The translations under genes were made by a program, and so were the position numbers. From the NCBI RefSeq assembly GCF_000576635.1, contig NZ_AVFL01000030.1:1-64000 (forward strand): a DNA stretch of 64,000 bases. The letters are read 5' to 3'. The stretch comes from Skermanella stibiiresistens SB22. Its GTDB lineage: Bacteria; Pseudomonadota; Alphaproteobacteria; Azospirillales; Azospirillaceae. The notes below the pieces were generated by a model. The model made no database searches and was not told the origin of the DNA. It was given only the letters and a program-made list of their open reading frames with translations. Below, in pieces: positions 17,557 to 29,596 of this stretch (position 1 is its first letter; each line of letters begins with the position of its first letter).

Positions 17557-18132
17557 GTGCGCCTTAATCAAATCGCTGCCTCGGGCGTCTTTGCGTTCCT
17601 GGCGATGTCGGTCGTTGCGCCCGCCAGCGTACTGGCTCAAAGCGTCTCGGAAAAGTGCAACACGGTGGTCGACTCCACCGGCAAGCCCGTGATCGCGGCC
17701 AACAACACCGCCGTTCTCCACGCCGGAAGCTATGACTGCCCGCCGCCTCCGGCAGCCGCCGCCGCTCCGGCCGCGGCCGTTCCGCCCGCCGCTCCGCTGG
17801 CGAACGCCGTGTACTTCGTGTTCTTCGACTTCGACAAGTCGGCCATCACGCCGGCCGCTCAGGACATCCTGAACACGGTCGTCACCGATGCCCGCCGGAC
17901 CAACGCCGCCCGCCTGAACGTGCTCGGCCACACCGACACCTCGGGCTCGCCGGCCTACAACCAGCGTTTGTCGGAGCGTCGCGCCACCGCCGTGCGTGAG
18001 GCCCTGGTGCAGCGTGGCGTCCCGTCGACGCAGATCACGACCCGCGGCGTCGGCGAGAGCCAGCCGCTGATCGCGACCGGCGACGGCGTGCGTGAGCCGT
18101 CGAACCGTCGCGCCGAGATCCGCTTCCAATAA
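17557..18132 (+). CDS. OmpA-family peptidoglycan-binding protein
   Basis: About 191 residues, exported. GTG 17557 is chosen because AAGGGAGAAGG lies just upstream and because it begins a normal signal peptide (IAASGVFAFLAMSVVAPASVLAQ). In-frame ATG 17527 is the alternative. A Pro/Ala linker (PPPPAAAAAPAAAVPPAAP) leads to an OmpA C-terminal domain: YFVFFDFDKSAITPAAQ, NVLGHTDTSGS, YNQRLSERRA and EPSNRRAEIRF, which hold the Asp and Arg that bind diaminopimelate. It has no beta-barrel, so it is a periplasmic protein rather than a porin. Confidence 0.85.
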   Translation: MRLNQIAASGVFAFLAMSVVAPASVLAQSVSEKCNTVVDSTGKPVIAANNTAVLHAGSYDCPPPPAAAAAPAAAVPPAAPLANAVYFVFFDFDKSAITPAAQDILNTVVTDARRTNAARLNVLGHTDTSGSPAYNQRLSERRATAVREALVQRGVPSTQITTRGVGESQPLIATGDGVREPSNRRAEIRFQ

Positions 18133-18192
18133 TCGAGCGGTTCTCAAGCGACTTCGGTCCGCTCCTTCCCGACGGGGATGAGCGGACCACGG

Positions 18193-18219
18193 AAGGGGCA
18201 CCTCGCGGTGCCCCTTTTT
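18193..18219 (+). terminator. Terminator after the OmpA-family gene
   Basis: Stem AAGGGGCACC / GGTGCCCCTT with loop TCGC, running into five T residues. Confidence 0.85.
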
Positions 18220-18275
18220 GTTTGCCGAAATGCCGCGCGATTCGGATGACGAAAGTTGAAACCGGGAAGCCGGGC

Positions 18276-18307
18276 AAAAAAAAGCCCGCCGACAGGGCCG
18301 GCGGGCT
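18276..18307 (-). terminator. Terminator of gcrA
   Basis: A 9-bp stem (AGCCCGCCG / CGGCGGGCT) with an adjacent run of eight A residues that reads as a T tract on the minus strand, just after the gcrA stop. Confidence 0.85.
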
Positions 18308-18331
18308 TTCGTTGGGTCCACGGATGTGGGA

Positions 18332-18700
18332 TCAGGCGGCGCCGACCTTGCGTTCGCGGTCGTCGTCGCGCTTCTTCGAACTGGGCTGGTAGGCGATCGC
18401 GGCGTGCTCGGCGCAATAGGGCATGCCAGGCTGGGCGGTCTTGCCGCAGAAGTGGAAGTCGGCGTGCTTGGGATCGCCGACCGGCCACTTGCACATGCGC
18501 TCGGTCAGGGCGAGGATCGTGGCGCCGCGTGACGGCTTCTTCTTGATCGGGGAGGGCCGACCCGAAAGGCCAAGGCGATGGGCCTTGCCGATCACGGCGT
18601 TGCGGGTGACATCACCAAGGGTATCCGCGATCTCGCTCGCGCTCATCCCCTGACCCCAGAGTTGCTTCAGGCGTTCCACCCGTTCGTCAGTCCAACTCAT
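18332..18700 (-). CDS. gcrA: Cell-cycle regulator GcrA
   Basis: Alphaproteobacterial transcription factor that acts with sigma-70 RNA polymerase at promoters with methylated GANTC sites. The ATG at 18700 gives 122 residues starting MSWTDERVERLKQLWGQG, the standard GcrA opening. A helix-turn-helix follows (SASEIADTLGDVTRNAVIGKAHRLGLSGR), and the C-terminal region has CKWPVGDP, FHFCGK and PYCAEHAAIAYQP, which contact RNA polymerase. ATG 18718 would add 6 residues. I saw no GANTC in the upstream gap. Confidence 0.95.
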   Translation of the reverse strand: MSWTDERVERLKQLWGQGMSASEIADTLGDVTRNAVIGKAHRLGLSGRPSPIKKKPSRGATILALTERMCKWPVGDPKHADFHFCGKTAQPGMPYCAEHAAIAYQPSSKKRDDDRERKVGAA

Positions 18701-18718
18701 TGTGCCGTCTCCACTCAT

Positions 18719-19166
18719 CCGGGTCCCTATTATTTGTTGCCGACAGGAGTATGGTGGGCCGCATATGGCGTGCCGCTTTCCATAAAAACCTATATCTAGT
18801 GCCGACGCGGAAACAAGCTACCAGATAAGCTTGCCCATGCCTAGAGGGTTGCTGTTACAATTATATGCGAAGGTGGTAAATCCTTTGTTTATTTCCCAGG
18901 GGCGGTCAAGTCTTCCCAAGGGTTGAAAGCGTTGGCCGCTTGTCCCGGATTGACTTGATGAAGCGCATATTACCCAATCATTCCAAGGGAATACAGGAGA
19001 AGTCGCGAAGCTGTCCGATCGCCGCGATCCGGTTTTCGTCCCAGGCGAGGTTCGCTCCGCCGGCACCCGACCGAAAAATTCCGCCCCCCCCACCGACCTT
19101 CGACAAACAAAACAGCTCGACACCGTGACCTCCCAGACACGCCACCGATCCATCACCGGCCCCCAA
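18719..19166. other. Gene-free gap upstream of gcrA
   Basis: About 450 bp with distinctly lower GC than its flanks and no credible reading frame. It must contain the gcrA promoter on the minus strand and the 3' region of the VWA gene. No tRNA, CtrA box or terminator with a good T tract was found. Confidence 0.5.
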
Positions 19167-20354
19167 TCACCGGCTCAGCTCGCGCATCCCCGCGTCCAAG
19201 CCATCCAGCGTCAGGGGATACATGCGTCCGCCCATCAGCCGCTGTAGGATCCGGGTGCTCTCGGTATAGCCCCAGTGGCGTTCCGGCGCGGGATTGAACC
19301 AGACGGAGCGGTTGTAGGTGGACAGCAGGCGCTGAAGCCAGACTTGCCCCGCCTCCTCGTTCCAGTGCTCGACGCTGCCTCCGGGATAGACGATCTCGTA
19401 GGGGCTCATGGCGGCGTCGCCGACGAAGACCAGCTTGTAGTCCGCCCCATAGGTGTGCAGCACGTCGAGCGTGGACATGCGTTCGGTGTGGCGCCTGCGG
19501 TTGTCGCGCCAGACGCCCTCGTAGACGCAGTTGTGGAAGTAGAAGTATTCCAGGTGCTTGAACTCGCCTCGCGCGGCCGAGAACAGCTCCTCGCAGATCC
19601 GGATGTGATCGTCCATCGAACCGCCGATATCGAGGAACAGCAGCACCTTGACGCTATTGTGCCGCTCCCGGACCATCTTGAGGTCGAGCGTGCCGGCGTT
19701 GCGGGCGGTCGAGCGGATCGTGTCGGGAAGGTCCAGTTCCTCCGCCGCGCCATCGCGGGCGAACTTGCGCAGCCGGCGGAGCGCCACCTTGATGTTGCGG
19801 GTGCCCAACTCGACCGTGTCGTCCAGGTTCTTGAACTCGCGTTTGTCCCAAACCTTGACGGCGCGGCGATGGCGGCTCTTGTCCTGGCCGATGCGGACAC
19901 CCTCGGGATTGTAGCCATAGGCGCCGAACGGCGAGGTGCCGGCGGTACCAATCCACTTGGAGCCGCCTTGATGGCGCCCCTGCTGTTCCGCCAACCGTTG
20001 CGCCAAGGTCTCCATCAGCTTGTCCCAACCGCCCAGCGCCTGGATTTCCCGCTTCTCCTCCTCGGTCAGGTACTTCTCGGCGAGCTTCCTCAGCCACTCC
20101 TCGGGGATCTCGGCGGTGACGGGGTCGGTGCCATCTCCGGTGTTCTCCAGGCCCTTGAAGACGTGGCCGAAGACCTGATCGAACCGATCCAGGTTACGTT
20201 CGTCCTTAACGAGACAGGTGCGGGAGAGATAATAGAAGTCATCGACGCTGTACTCGGCGACGCCTTCGCGCATTGCCTGCATCAGCATCAGATATTCCTT
20301 GAGGGAGACCGGAACCTGCGCCTTGCGCAGTTCATAGAAGAAGTTGGTGAACAT
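19167..20354 (-). CDS. VWA-domain protein (CoxE-like)
   Basis: A 395-residue cytoplasmic protein. The N-terminal half (MFTNFFYELRKAQVPVSLKEY) is the conserved CoxE-type helical region. The C-terminal half (from about 225) is a von Willebrand A domain whose metal site is DIGGSM rather than the usual DxSxS. Such proteins partner with a MoxR-type AAA ATPase and work as a chaperone or insertase for metal cofactors or membrane complexes. The MoxR gene is upstream in the same direction, separated by a coiled-coil gene, and the three are probably one unit. The client complex is unknown. Confidence 0.85.
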   Translation of the reverse strand: MFTNFFYELRKAQVPVSLKEYLMLMQAMREGVAEYSVDDFYYLSRTCLVKDERNLDRFDQVFGHVFKGLENTGDGTDPVTAEIPEEWLRKLAEKYLTEEEKREIQALGGWDKLMETLAQRLAEQQGRHQGGSKWIGTAGTSPFGAYGYNPEGVRIGQDKSRHRRAVKVWDKREFKNLDDTVELGTRNIKVALRRLRKFARDGAAEELDLPDTIRSTARNAGTLDLKMVRERHNSVKVLLFLDIGGSMDDHIRICEELFSAARGEFKHLEYFYFHNCVYEGVWRDNRRRHTERMSTLDVLHTYGADYKLVFVGDAAMSPYEIVYPGGSVEHWNEEAGQVWLQRLLSTYNRSVWFNPAPERHWGYTESTRILQRLMGGRMYPLTLDGLDAGMRELSR

Positions 20355-20429
20355 GGCTCGTCCGGGTGCCGCGCGCGGTAAAACGTCAGGGCCGCCATAG
20401 TGCCATGGATAGGGGACGGAGTTCCGCCC

Positions 20430-20789
20430 TTATTTCCCCACTTCGGCGCGGGCCAGTGCCGGCACATAGGCGAGGCTGGTCGGCATGCGCCGGCTGATCT
20501 CCTCGACACGGCCGCGAAGTTCCGCGACGTCGAGTATGCCGTCATAGCGCTTCGCGCGTTCCTCGGCGGCCGTCATCCGGTCCTCGAGCCTTTCCAGTAC
20601 CTGCGCGACGCGGGTCTGTTCGGCGCCCATGCGGGTCATCTCACCCCTCATGCCGGTCATTTCGCCCTTCATGCCGGCCATTTCATCAAGGATCCGGCTG
20701 AGGGCGGGTTCCAAACGCTGGAGGATGGTCAGCGCGTCATCGGGCTGTTTCATGTCGCGGGCTTCTTCCGATAGCGATCTCCGAGACAT
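20430..20789 (-). CDS. Coiled-coil protein between MoxR and VWA genes
   Basis: A 119-residue charged protein without signal peptide. Residues 15-75 are an uninterrupted heptad-like coiled coil with a methionine-rich repeat (EMAGMKGEMTGMRGEMTRMGAEQ). Homology is not recognised. Starts at ATG 20789 or ATG 20753 (MKQPDD) are both possible. Its place between a MoxR ATPase and its VWA partner suggests an adaptor, but this is inference. A GTTGGT-C-ACCAAC inverted repeat (20808-20820) lies just upstream. Confidence 0.6.
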   Translation of the reverse strand: MSRRSLSEEARDMKQPDDALTILQRLEPALSRILDEMAGMKGEMTGMRGEMTRMGAEQTRVAQVLERLEDRMTAAEERAKRYDGILDVAELRGRVEEISRRMPTSLAYVPALARAEVGK

Positions 20790-20836
20790 ACTACCCGTCA
20801 CCCCCGTGTTGGTCACCAACTTTAGGGGTATCCCAG

Positions 20837-21691
20837 TCAGTCACCACCGCGTTCGCGCCGGCTGAGGAACGCCAAGCGTTCGAACAGGTGAACGTCCTGC
20901 TCATTCTTCAGCAGGGCGCCGTGGAGGGGCGGGATCAGCTTCTTGTTGTCATGGGTGCGGAGCGTCTCGGGCGACACGTCCTCGACCATCAGCAGCTTGA
21001 TCCAGTCCAGCAGTTCGGAGGTGCTCGGCTTCTTCTTGAGGCCCGGCGTCTCACGGACCTCGTAGAACAGCGTGAGCGCGTCCCGCAGCAGGTCGCCCTT
21101 GAGGTTGGGGTAATGGACCTCGACGATGTGGGCCATCGTCTCGGGATCGGGAAAGCGGATGTAGTGGAAGAAGCAGCGGCGCAGGAAGGCGTCCGGCAAC
21201 TCCTTCTCGTTGTTCGAGGTGATGATCACGACGGGCCGCTGGCGCGCCTTGATCACCTGCCGGGTCTCGTAGACGAAGAACTCCATCCGGTCGAGTTCAA
21301 GCAGCAGGTCGTTCGGAAACTCGATGTCCGCCTTGTCGATCTCGTCGATCAGCAGCACGGGGGCCTCGGGCGCGTCGAACGCTTCCCACAGCTTGCCCTT
21401 GACGATGTAGTTCCCGATATCCCGGACCCGCTCGTCGCCCAGCTGGCTGTCGCGCAGGCGGCTGACCGCGTCGTACTCGTACAGGCCCTGCTGGGCCTTT
21501 GTGGTAGACTTGATGTGCCACTGGATCAGGGGACGGTCCAGCGCGCGGGCGATCTCCTCCGCCAGGATGGTCTTGCCGGTACCGGGTTCCCCCTTGACCA
21601 GCAGGGGACGCTGAAGCGCCACCGCCGCGTTGACCGCGACCCGAAGGTCCTCGGTGGCGACGTAGTTCTCGGTACCGGTGAACTTCTTCAT
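20837..21691 (-). CDS. MoxR-family AAA+ ATPase
   Basis: A 284-residue ATPase with Walker A GEPGTGKT (about residue 35), Walker B VLLIDEIDKAD, sensor-1 TSNNEKELPDAFLRRC and an arginine finger in the same stretch. This is the CoxD-like MoxR branch. MoxR proteins couple ATP hydrolysis to maturation of protein complexes together with VWA proteins; the VWA gene is downstream. The gene lies 3 bp after the stop of alaS, so it may also be read from the alaS promoter. Confidence 0.88.
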   Translation of the reverse strand: MKKFTGTENYVATEDLRVAVNAAVALQRPLLVKGEPGTGKTILAEEIARALDRPLIQWHIKSTTKAQQGLYEYDAVSRLRDSQLGDERVRDIGNYIVKGKLWEAFDAPEAPVLLIDEIDKADIEFPNDLLLELDRMEFFVYETRQVIKARQRPVVIITSNNEKELPDAFLRRCFFHYIRFPDPETMAHIVEVHYPNLKGDLLRDALTLFYEVRETPGLKKKPSTSELLDWIKLLMVEDVSPETLRTHDNKKLIPPLHGALLKNEQDVHLFERLAFLSRRERGGD

Positions 21692-21694
21692 GCG

Positions 21695-24355
<2,661 letters not shown>

Positions 24356-24520
24356 GATGGCGCTCGGTTCCCAGGACGCGGGTTGGTGCGGCCCCCTGAT
24401 CAACGGTTTCGGCTGATCGAAAGGTTTCGGCCGACACGGACTTTCCCTGTTTGTAGCGTGCGGACCGGGCGCCTGTCCACCGATGCCCTGAGAGGTGCCT
24501 CCCCTGGAAAAACTCAATTG

Positions 24521-24554
24521 AAAAAGCCGCGCGACCCTAGAGGACCGCGCGGCT
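24521..24554 (-). terminator. Terminator of recA
   Basis: On the minus strand a near-perfect stem (AGCCGCGCGGTCC / GGGTCGCGCGGCT) is followed by five T residues. It ends just after the recA stop. Confidence 0.85.
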
Positions 24555-24582
24555 CATCGAACCGCCACCGCGTTGGCGACGA

Positions 24583-25659
24583 TCAATCCGGGGTGCTGGC
24601 CTCGGCGTCGGACTCCGGCGTGCCCATCATCGCGTTGGCGACGAGCCCGGCGTTGGCGCGGATCTTACCTTCGATCGATTCCGCGATCTCGGCGTGCTGG
24701 CGCAGGAACGTCTTGGCGTTCTCACGGCCCTGGCCGATGCGCTGGCCTTCGTAGCTGAACCACGAGCCCGACTTCTCCACCACGTTGGCCTGGACGCCCA
24801 GGTCGAGCAGTTCGCCGACCTTGGAGACGCCCTCGCCGTACATGATGTCGAACTCGACCACGCGGAACGGCGGGGCCATCTTGTTCTTGACGACCTTGAC
24901 GCGGGTCTGGTTGCCGACGACGTTCTCGCGGTCCTTGATCGCGCCGATACGGCGGATGTCCAGCCGGACGGAGGCGTAGAACTTCAGCGCGTTGCCGCCG
25001 GTGGTGGTCTCCGGGTTGCCGAACATCACGCCGATCTTCAACCGGATCTGGTTGATGAAGATGACCGTGGTGTGCGACTTGGAGATCGAGCCGGTCAGCT
25101 TGCGGAGCGCCTGGCTCATCAGGCGGGCATGCAGGCCGACATGGCTGTCGCCCATCTCGCCTTCCAGCTCGGCGCGCGGCACCAGGGCCGCGACACTGTC
25201 CACCACCAGCACGTCGATGGCGCCAGAGCGGACGAGGGTGTCGGTGATCTCCAGCGCCTGCTCGCCGGCGTCGGGCTGCGAGATCAGCAGCTCGTCCACA
25301 TCGACGCCCAGCTTGCGGGCGTAGCCGGGATCGAGCGCGTGCTCGGCGTCGACGAAGGCGCAGGTGCCGCCATTCTTCTGGGCCTGGGCGATGGCGTGGA
25401 GGGCGAGCGTGGTCTTGCCCGAGCTTTCAGGACCGTAGATTTCGACGATGCGGCCACGCGGCAGGCCACCGATGCCGAGCGCGATGTCGAGGCCGAGCGA
25501 ACCGGTCGAGACGACCTCCGCCTCCGTCGTGGCCTCGCGCGCGCCGAGCTTCATGATCGAGCCCTTGCCGAACGCGCGTTCGATCTGACCGAGGGCCGCG
25601 TCTAGTGCCTTTTGCTTATCCATGGGACTTTCAACCAAACGCAAGGGTGCGGACGACAT
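24583..25659 (-). CDS. recA: Recombinase RecA
   Basis: DNA strand-exchange and SOS co-protease, 358 residues. Walker [10 protein letters not shown] (about residues 77-85), [14 protein letters not shown], and the DNA-binding loops around [22 protein letters not shown] are intact. The acidic C-terminus ([10 protein letters not shown]) is typical. ATG 25659 is preferred because alphaproteobacterial RecA usually starts with such an extension; ATG 25623 (MDKQKAL) is the alternative. LexA-type boxes lie upstream. Confidence 0.97.
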   Translation of the reverse strand: MSSAPLRLVESPMDKQKALDAALGQIERAFGKGSIMKLGAREATTEAEVVSTGSLGLDIALGIGGLPRGRIVEIYGPESSGKTTLALHAIAQAQKNGGTCAFVDAEHALDPGYARKLGVDVDELLISQPDAGEQALEITDTLVRSGAIDVLVVDSVAALVPRAELEGEMGDSHVGLHARLMSQALRKLTGSISKSHTTVIFINQIRLKIGVMFGNPETTTGGNALKFYASVRLDIRRIGAIKDRENVVGNQTRVKVVKNKMAPPFRVVEFDIMYGEGVSKVGELLDLGVQANVVEKSGSWFSYEGQRIGQGRENAKTFLRQHAEIAESIEGKIRANAGLVANAMMGTPESDAEASTPD

Positions 25660-25712
25660 GCTGGGGCCCCTCTTCTCTCACACGGTCATCGGGAGTGCAA
25701 CGTGAAGAGAAT

Positions 25713-25727
25713 GTACTCATTCCGTTC
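25713..25727 (+). promoter_or_regulatory. Imperfect LexA-type box (left arm)
   Basis: GTAC-TCATTCC-GTTC: one base off the alphaproteobacterial SOS box GTTC-N7-GTTC. It lies on the opposite strand to the perfect box at 25749-25763, and the two share a 13-bp inverted repeat (25716-25728 with 25748-25760). Confidence 0.5.
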
Positions 25728-25748
25728 TCCCTTGCCAAGAGGAAACAA

Positions 25749-25763
25749 GAACGGAATGAGAAC
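25749..25763 (-). promoter_or_regulatory. LexA (SOS) box upstream of recA
   Basis: On the minus strand this reads GTTC-TCATTCC-GTTC, an exact match to the alphaproteobacterial LexA operator GTTC-N7-GTTC. It lies about 90-104 bp before the recA start and predicts LexA repression and DNA-damage induction of recA. Confidence 0.75.
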
Positions 25764-25807
25764 AAAATGAGTCCTCCCAACGGGGGGATCCAGGGTGGAA
25801 CCTGGTG

Positions 25808-28447
25808 TCAGCCGTCGCGCAGGACCTCTTTCACCTTGCCGGCCAATTGCTTGAGGCTGAACGGCTTGGGCAGGAAATGGATGTGCTCGCCGGCGTCGAT
25901 CTGGTCGCGGAACTTGTCCTCGGTATAGCCCGATATGAAGATGACCTTCATGTCGGGCCGTTTGTCGCGGACGTGGCGGATCAGCGTCGGGCCGTCCATG
26001 TGCGGCATCACGACATCGCTGACCAGCAGGTCGATCCGGTTGGTCTCGGAGTTCAGCACGCTGAGCGCCGCCTCGCCGCTCCGGGCCTCCAGCACCTGAT
26101 AGCCTTTGTTGCGGAGCGCCCGGGCGCTGAACACGCGGACCGCGTCCTCGTCCTCCACCAGCAGGATCGTTCCGGTCCCAGTAAGATCGCCGGCCGACCG
26201 CTCGCGCGCCTCGCTCTCGGCCTCCGCCGTCACGCTGGCGACCTTGGCCGCCTGATGGCGCGGCAGATAGATGGTGAACTTGGCGCCCTCGCCCAGCGCG
26301 CTGTCGACGAAGATGAAGCCACCGGTCTGGCGCACGATGCCATAGACGGTCGACAGGCCCAGCCCGGTGCCCGACCCGACCTCCTTGGTCGAGAAGAACG
26401 GCTCGAAGATGCGGACCAGGTTCTCCTTGGGAATGCCGGTGCCGGTGTCGCCGACCTCGATCACCACGTATTCGCCGGGCGGCATCTCCTCGTGTTCGCG
26501 CCGGGTCGGCGTATCGGTCGAGACGTTGCTGGTCTGGATGCTCAGGCGCCCGCCATCCGACATGGCGTCCCTCGCGTTGACCGCCAGATTGATGATGACC
26601 TGCTCCAACTGGCCCTGGTCGACCTTGATCAGCCCAAGCTCGCGGCCATGGGTCATCTTGAGTTCGATGTTCTCGCCGATCAGGCGGCGCAGCAGGTTGG
26701 ACAGCTCGGCCAGCACGTCGGTGATGTTGAGCACGCGGGGCTGGAGCGTCTGCTGGCGCGAGAAGGCCAGCAACTGGCGCACCAGATTGGCCGCCCGGTT
26801 GGCGTTCTGCTTGATCTGCATGATGTCGCTGAACGACTGGTCGCCCGGCTTGTGGCGCAGCAGCAGCAGGTCGCAGAAGCCGATCATCGCGGTCAGCAGG
26901 TTGTTGAAGTCGTGCGCCACGCCGCCGGCCAGCTGGCCGATCGCCTGCATCTTCTGGCTTTGGGCGAACTGCGCCTCCAGGCTCTTCTGCTCGGTCAGGT
27001 CGATGAAGTGCAGGATCATTCCGGATCCGGAACCAACACCGTTGCCGGTGGCGCCGGCCATGCGGCGCGCGTAGAGCTGCGCCATCTTCTTCTCGCGGCC
27101 CAGGACCCGCAGGTTGACCTCGAAGGGCGCTATCGTATCGGAGCCGGACTTGATCTCGTCGAGCCGGGCCAGCACGGTCGACCGCTCGACCGGGCTGAAC
27201 AGCTCGGCCAGCGGGCACCCCATGATGCTGGGCAACGGCCGCCCGACCATGGTCAGGAACGCCTGGTTGCACTCCGCCAGCTTGCCGCTCTCGTCGATCA
27301 GCGCGATGCCGATCGGCGCCTCCTCGAAGAAGCTCTGGAAACGCTGCTCCGACAGGTGCAGCTTCTCCCGCCACTCGCGCTCCGGCGTCAGGTCGCGCAC
27401 CACCGAGCGGGTCCGGAGCGACCGGCCATCGCCCGACGCGACCACGGTCTGGATGATCGAGGCCTGGAACCGGCGGCCCTCCACCCCATTCCGGGACAAC
27501 CCCTTCATGGCGACATCGCCGCGGTTCTCGGCACCGGTGAACGGGCTATGGGCGGCACCCGGCGCCGTCGCGGAATCCGCCAGTACGTCACGCAGCCGGA
27601 CCGATCCGTCCATCAGGTCCTCCGGCGCGCAGCCGAGCCATTCCGCCAGCGTGGCGTTGACGTAGAGGAAACGGCCGTCCTGATCGACCGAATAGAAGCC
27701 GATCGGGGCGCTTCCCATGAAATCGGATAGATTGGCCTGCTCGTCGCGCAGCCGCTGCTCGGCCTGCTTGCGGTCGCTGATCTCCTCGAACACCCATTTC
27801 ACCAGTCCATCGTTCCCGGCCCCCTCCTCGGAAAGGGGCATCACGCGGACCATGTACCAAATGACGGGGCCGCCATCTCCCCGCCCACCGGACGGCAGCG
27901 CCAGCTCGGCGGATGCCGGGACGCCGTTGCGGGCCGCGTCGACCAGCCCGCGGAAGCGGGCGGACATCTCCGGATCGTGATCGAACCGGTGCCGGAACAT
28001 GTCCAGCGACCCCACCCCGGCGTTGGATATCAGGTCGCGGAAGGCGGAATTGGAGCGCACCACATGGCCATCCCGGCCAGTGATCAACCTGCCCATGGAT
28101 CCGGCCTGGAACGCCTGGGACAGCGTCAGGCGCTCGCCATCGGCGTTCCCTTCAGCCTCGGCTTGGACGGCGGCCTCGACCGTGGAGACCCGCTTGGCCA
28201 GTGCCACCCCACCGACCGCCAGCAGCGCGAACACGCCGCCGCTCAGGACGACGGGGTCGGTCACCAGCCCGGAGGCGGCGAGACCAAGCCCGGCGGCCCC
28301 GACGGCGATCAGCCCGCCCGCCCCGAACATCGCGGTCCGCGCCACGCCGCCGTCACGCGGCCGTTTCCGCGCGCCTGCCTGCGCCTTCCCTTGCCCTGGC
28401 CCCGGCCCTGGGAGATCGAGGGCGGATGACGAAACCTGATCCTGCAC
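25808..28447 (-). CDS. cckA: Cell-cycle hybrid histidine kinase CckA
   Basis: Master kinase/phosphatase feeding ChpT and CtrA, 879 residues. Two membrane helices (about 40-85) are followed by tandem PAS domains (about 110-480). The dimerisation domain has phospho-His512 (GGVAHDFNNLLTAMIGF). A complete ATPase domain has NLAVNARDAM, GDTGTGI and GTGLGLSTV. The C-terminal receiver has Asp811 (LLVSDVVMPHMDGP). The HDFNNLLTA H-box is diagnostic of CckA. It follows flhB in the same direction, an order also seen in Caulobacter (fliQ-fliR-flhB-cckA), which links motility and cell-cycle transcription. Confidence 0.92.
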   Translation of the reverse strand: MQDQVSSSALDLPGPGPGQGKAQAGARKRPRDGGVARTAMFGAGGLIAVGAAGLGLAASGLVTDPVVLSGGVFALLAVGGVALAKRVSTVEAAVQAEAEGNADGERLTLSQAFQAGSMGRLITGRDGHVVRSNSAFRDLISNAGVGSLDMFRHRFDHDPEMSARFRGLVDAARNGVPASAELALPSGGRGDGGPVIWYMVRVMPLSEEGAGNDGLVKWVFEEISDRKQAEQRLRDEQANLSDFMGSAPIGFYSVDQDGRFLYVNATLAEWLGCAPEDLMDGSVRLRDVLADSATAPGAAHSPFTGAENRGDVAMKGLSRNGVEGRRFQASIIQTVVASGDGRSLRTRSVVRDLTPEREWREKLHLSEQRFQSFFEEAPIGIALIDESGKLAECNQAFLTMVGRPLPSIMGCPLAELFSPVERSTVLARLDEIKSGSDTIAPFEVNLRVLGREKKMAQLYARRMAGATGNGVGSGSGMILHFIDLTEQKSLEAQFAQSQKMQAIGQLAGGVAHDFNNLLTAMIGFCDLLLLRHKPGDQSFSDIMQIKQNANRAANLVRQLLAFSRQQTLQPRVLNITDVLAELSNLLRRLIGENIELKMTHGRELGLIKVDQGQLEQVIINLAVNARDAMSDGGRLSIQTSNVSTDTPTRREHEEMPPGEYVVIEVGDTGTGIPKENLVRIFEPFFSTKEVGSGTGLGLSTVYGIVRQTGGFIFVDSALGEGAKFTIYLPRHQAAKVASVTAEAESEARERSAGDLTGTGTILLVEDEDAVRVFSARALRNKGYQVLEARSGEAALSVLNSETNRIDLLVSDVVMPHMDGPTLIRHVRDKRPDMKVIFISGYTEDKFRDQIDAGEHIHFLPKPFSLKQLAGKVKEVLRDG

Positions 28448-28512
28448 TGCAGCCCCATGACATTGATTGCCGGTGGATCCTACTACCCCTAAGCGTTCCA
28501 GGCGAGGAACGG

Positions 28513-29589
28513 TTAGCCCCCTTGAAAGCGATTCTTCAGCTTGAACACGTAGGATATGACCTCCGCCATGGCTTTATAATGCTCAGGTGGGATTTCCTGG
28601 TCGATCTCGACCGAGGCGAACAACGCCCGCGCCAGCGGCGGGTTCTCGACCAGCGGAATGTCGTGCTCCTTTGCGATCTCGCGGATCTTGGCCGCCACGG
28701 CGTCCGCCCCCTTGGCCAGCACCACCGGCGCCGTCATGGCCGACTGGTCGTATTTCAAGGCCACCGCGAAGTGGGTCGGGTTGGTCACCACCACGTCGGC
28801 CTTGGGAACGGCCTGCATCATGCGCCGCCGCGCCTTGTCGAACCGCAACTGGCGCAGGCGCCCCTTGATGATCGGGTCGCCCTCCTGCTGCTTGTACTCC
28901 TCCTTCTGGTCGTGCTTGCTCATCCGCATCTTCTTGGCGAACTGGAAGCGCTGGTAGAACAGGTCGCCGCCCGCCAGGAACAACATGATGATGGTGACCC
29001 AGAGGAACAGCTTGACCACCAGATGCTGGATCTCGGCCAGCAGCATCTCCATCGGCATGCCGGCGTAATGCTCGACGCTGGTGATCACCGGCGTCAGGAT
29101 GATCGCGCAGACGGTGCCGATGACGATCATCTTCGCCAGCCCCTTGATCAGCTCCAGGCTGTTCTGGAACGAGAACAGCCTCATGAAGGCGGGCAGCGGG
29201 TTCAGCTTGGTGATATCGGGCGTGATCTTCTCGGTGGAGACCAGCCAGCCGATCTGGAGGATCGTCCCCAGGATGCCGGCCGCCGCCATCACCAGCACGG
29301 GCAGCAGGATCGCCAGGATGGCCGTGATGGCGGTGTCGGTCAGGATCTGGCCGATCGCCCCCTGGTCCATCGGCACCGTGCCGGCCTGTTCGATATAGGC
29401 CACCAGCGAGCCGCTGAGCCGCCTGACCGACCCCGGCGCCACCAGCGAGACGACGACCAGGCTGCCGAGCAGCATCAGCCAGGTCTTCGTCTCCTGGCTC
29501 ATCGGAACGTTGCCCTTCTCGCGGGCGTCGCTCAGCTTCTTGCCGCTGGCCTCCTCCGTTTTGGAGGCGTCATCCTCATCCTCGGCCAT
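28513..29589 (-). CDS. flhB: Flagellar export gate protein FlhB
   Basis: Inner-membrane component of the flagellar type III secretion gate that switches export from rod/hook to filament substrates. 358 residues with four hydrophobic segments (about 37-55, 90-115, 140-160, 185-205). The cytoplasmic domain has the autocleavage site NPTH at Asn270-Pro271 (VVTNPTHFAVALKY), the expected position. It is downstream of fliR by 7 bp and before cckA. Confidence 0.95.
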   Translation of the reverse strand: MAEDEDDASKTEEASGKKLSDAREKGNVPMSQETKTWLMLLGSLVVVSLVAPGSVRRLSGSLVAYIEQAGTVPMDQGAIGQILTDTAITAILAILLPVLVMAAAGILGTILQIGWLVSTEKITPDITKLNPLPAFMRLFSFQNSLELIKGLAKMIVIGTVCAIILTPVITSVEHYAGMPMEMLLAEIQHLVVKLFLWVTIIMLFLAGGDLFYQRFQFAKKMRMSKHDQKEEYKQQEGDPIIKGRLRQLRFDKARRRMMQAVPKADVVVTNPTHFAVALKYDQSAMTAPVVLAKGADAVAAKIREIAKEHDIPLVENPPLARALFASVEIDQEIPPEHYKAMAEVISYVFKLKNRFQGG

Positions 29590-29596
29590 CGGGCGC

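Noticed and set aside
25716-25760. Inverted repeat after cckA taken as a terminator
   Set aside because: The loop is 19 nt and no T tract follows; a LexA operator explains the sequence better.
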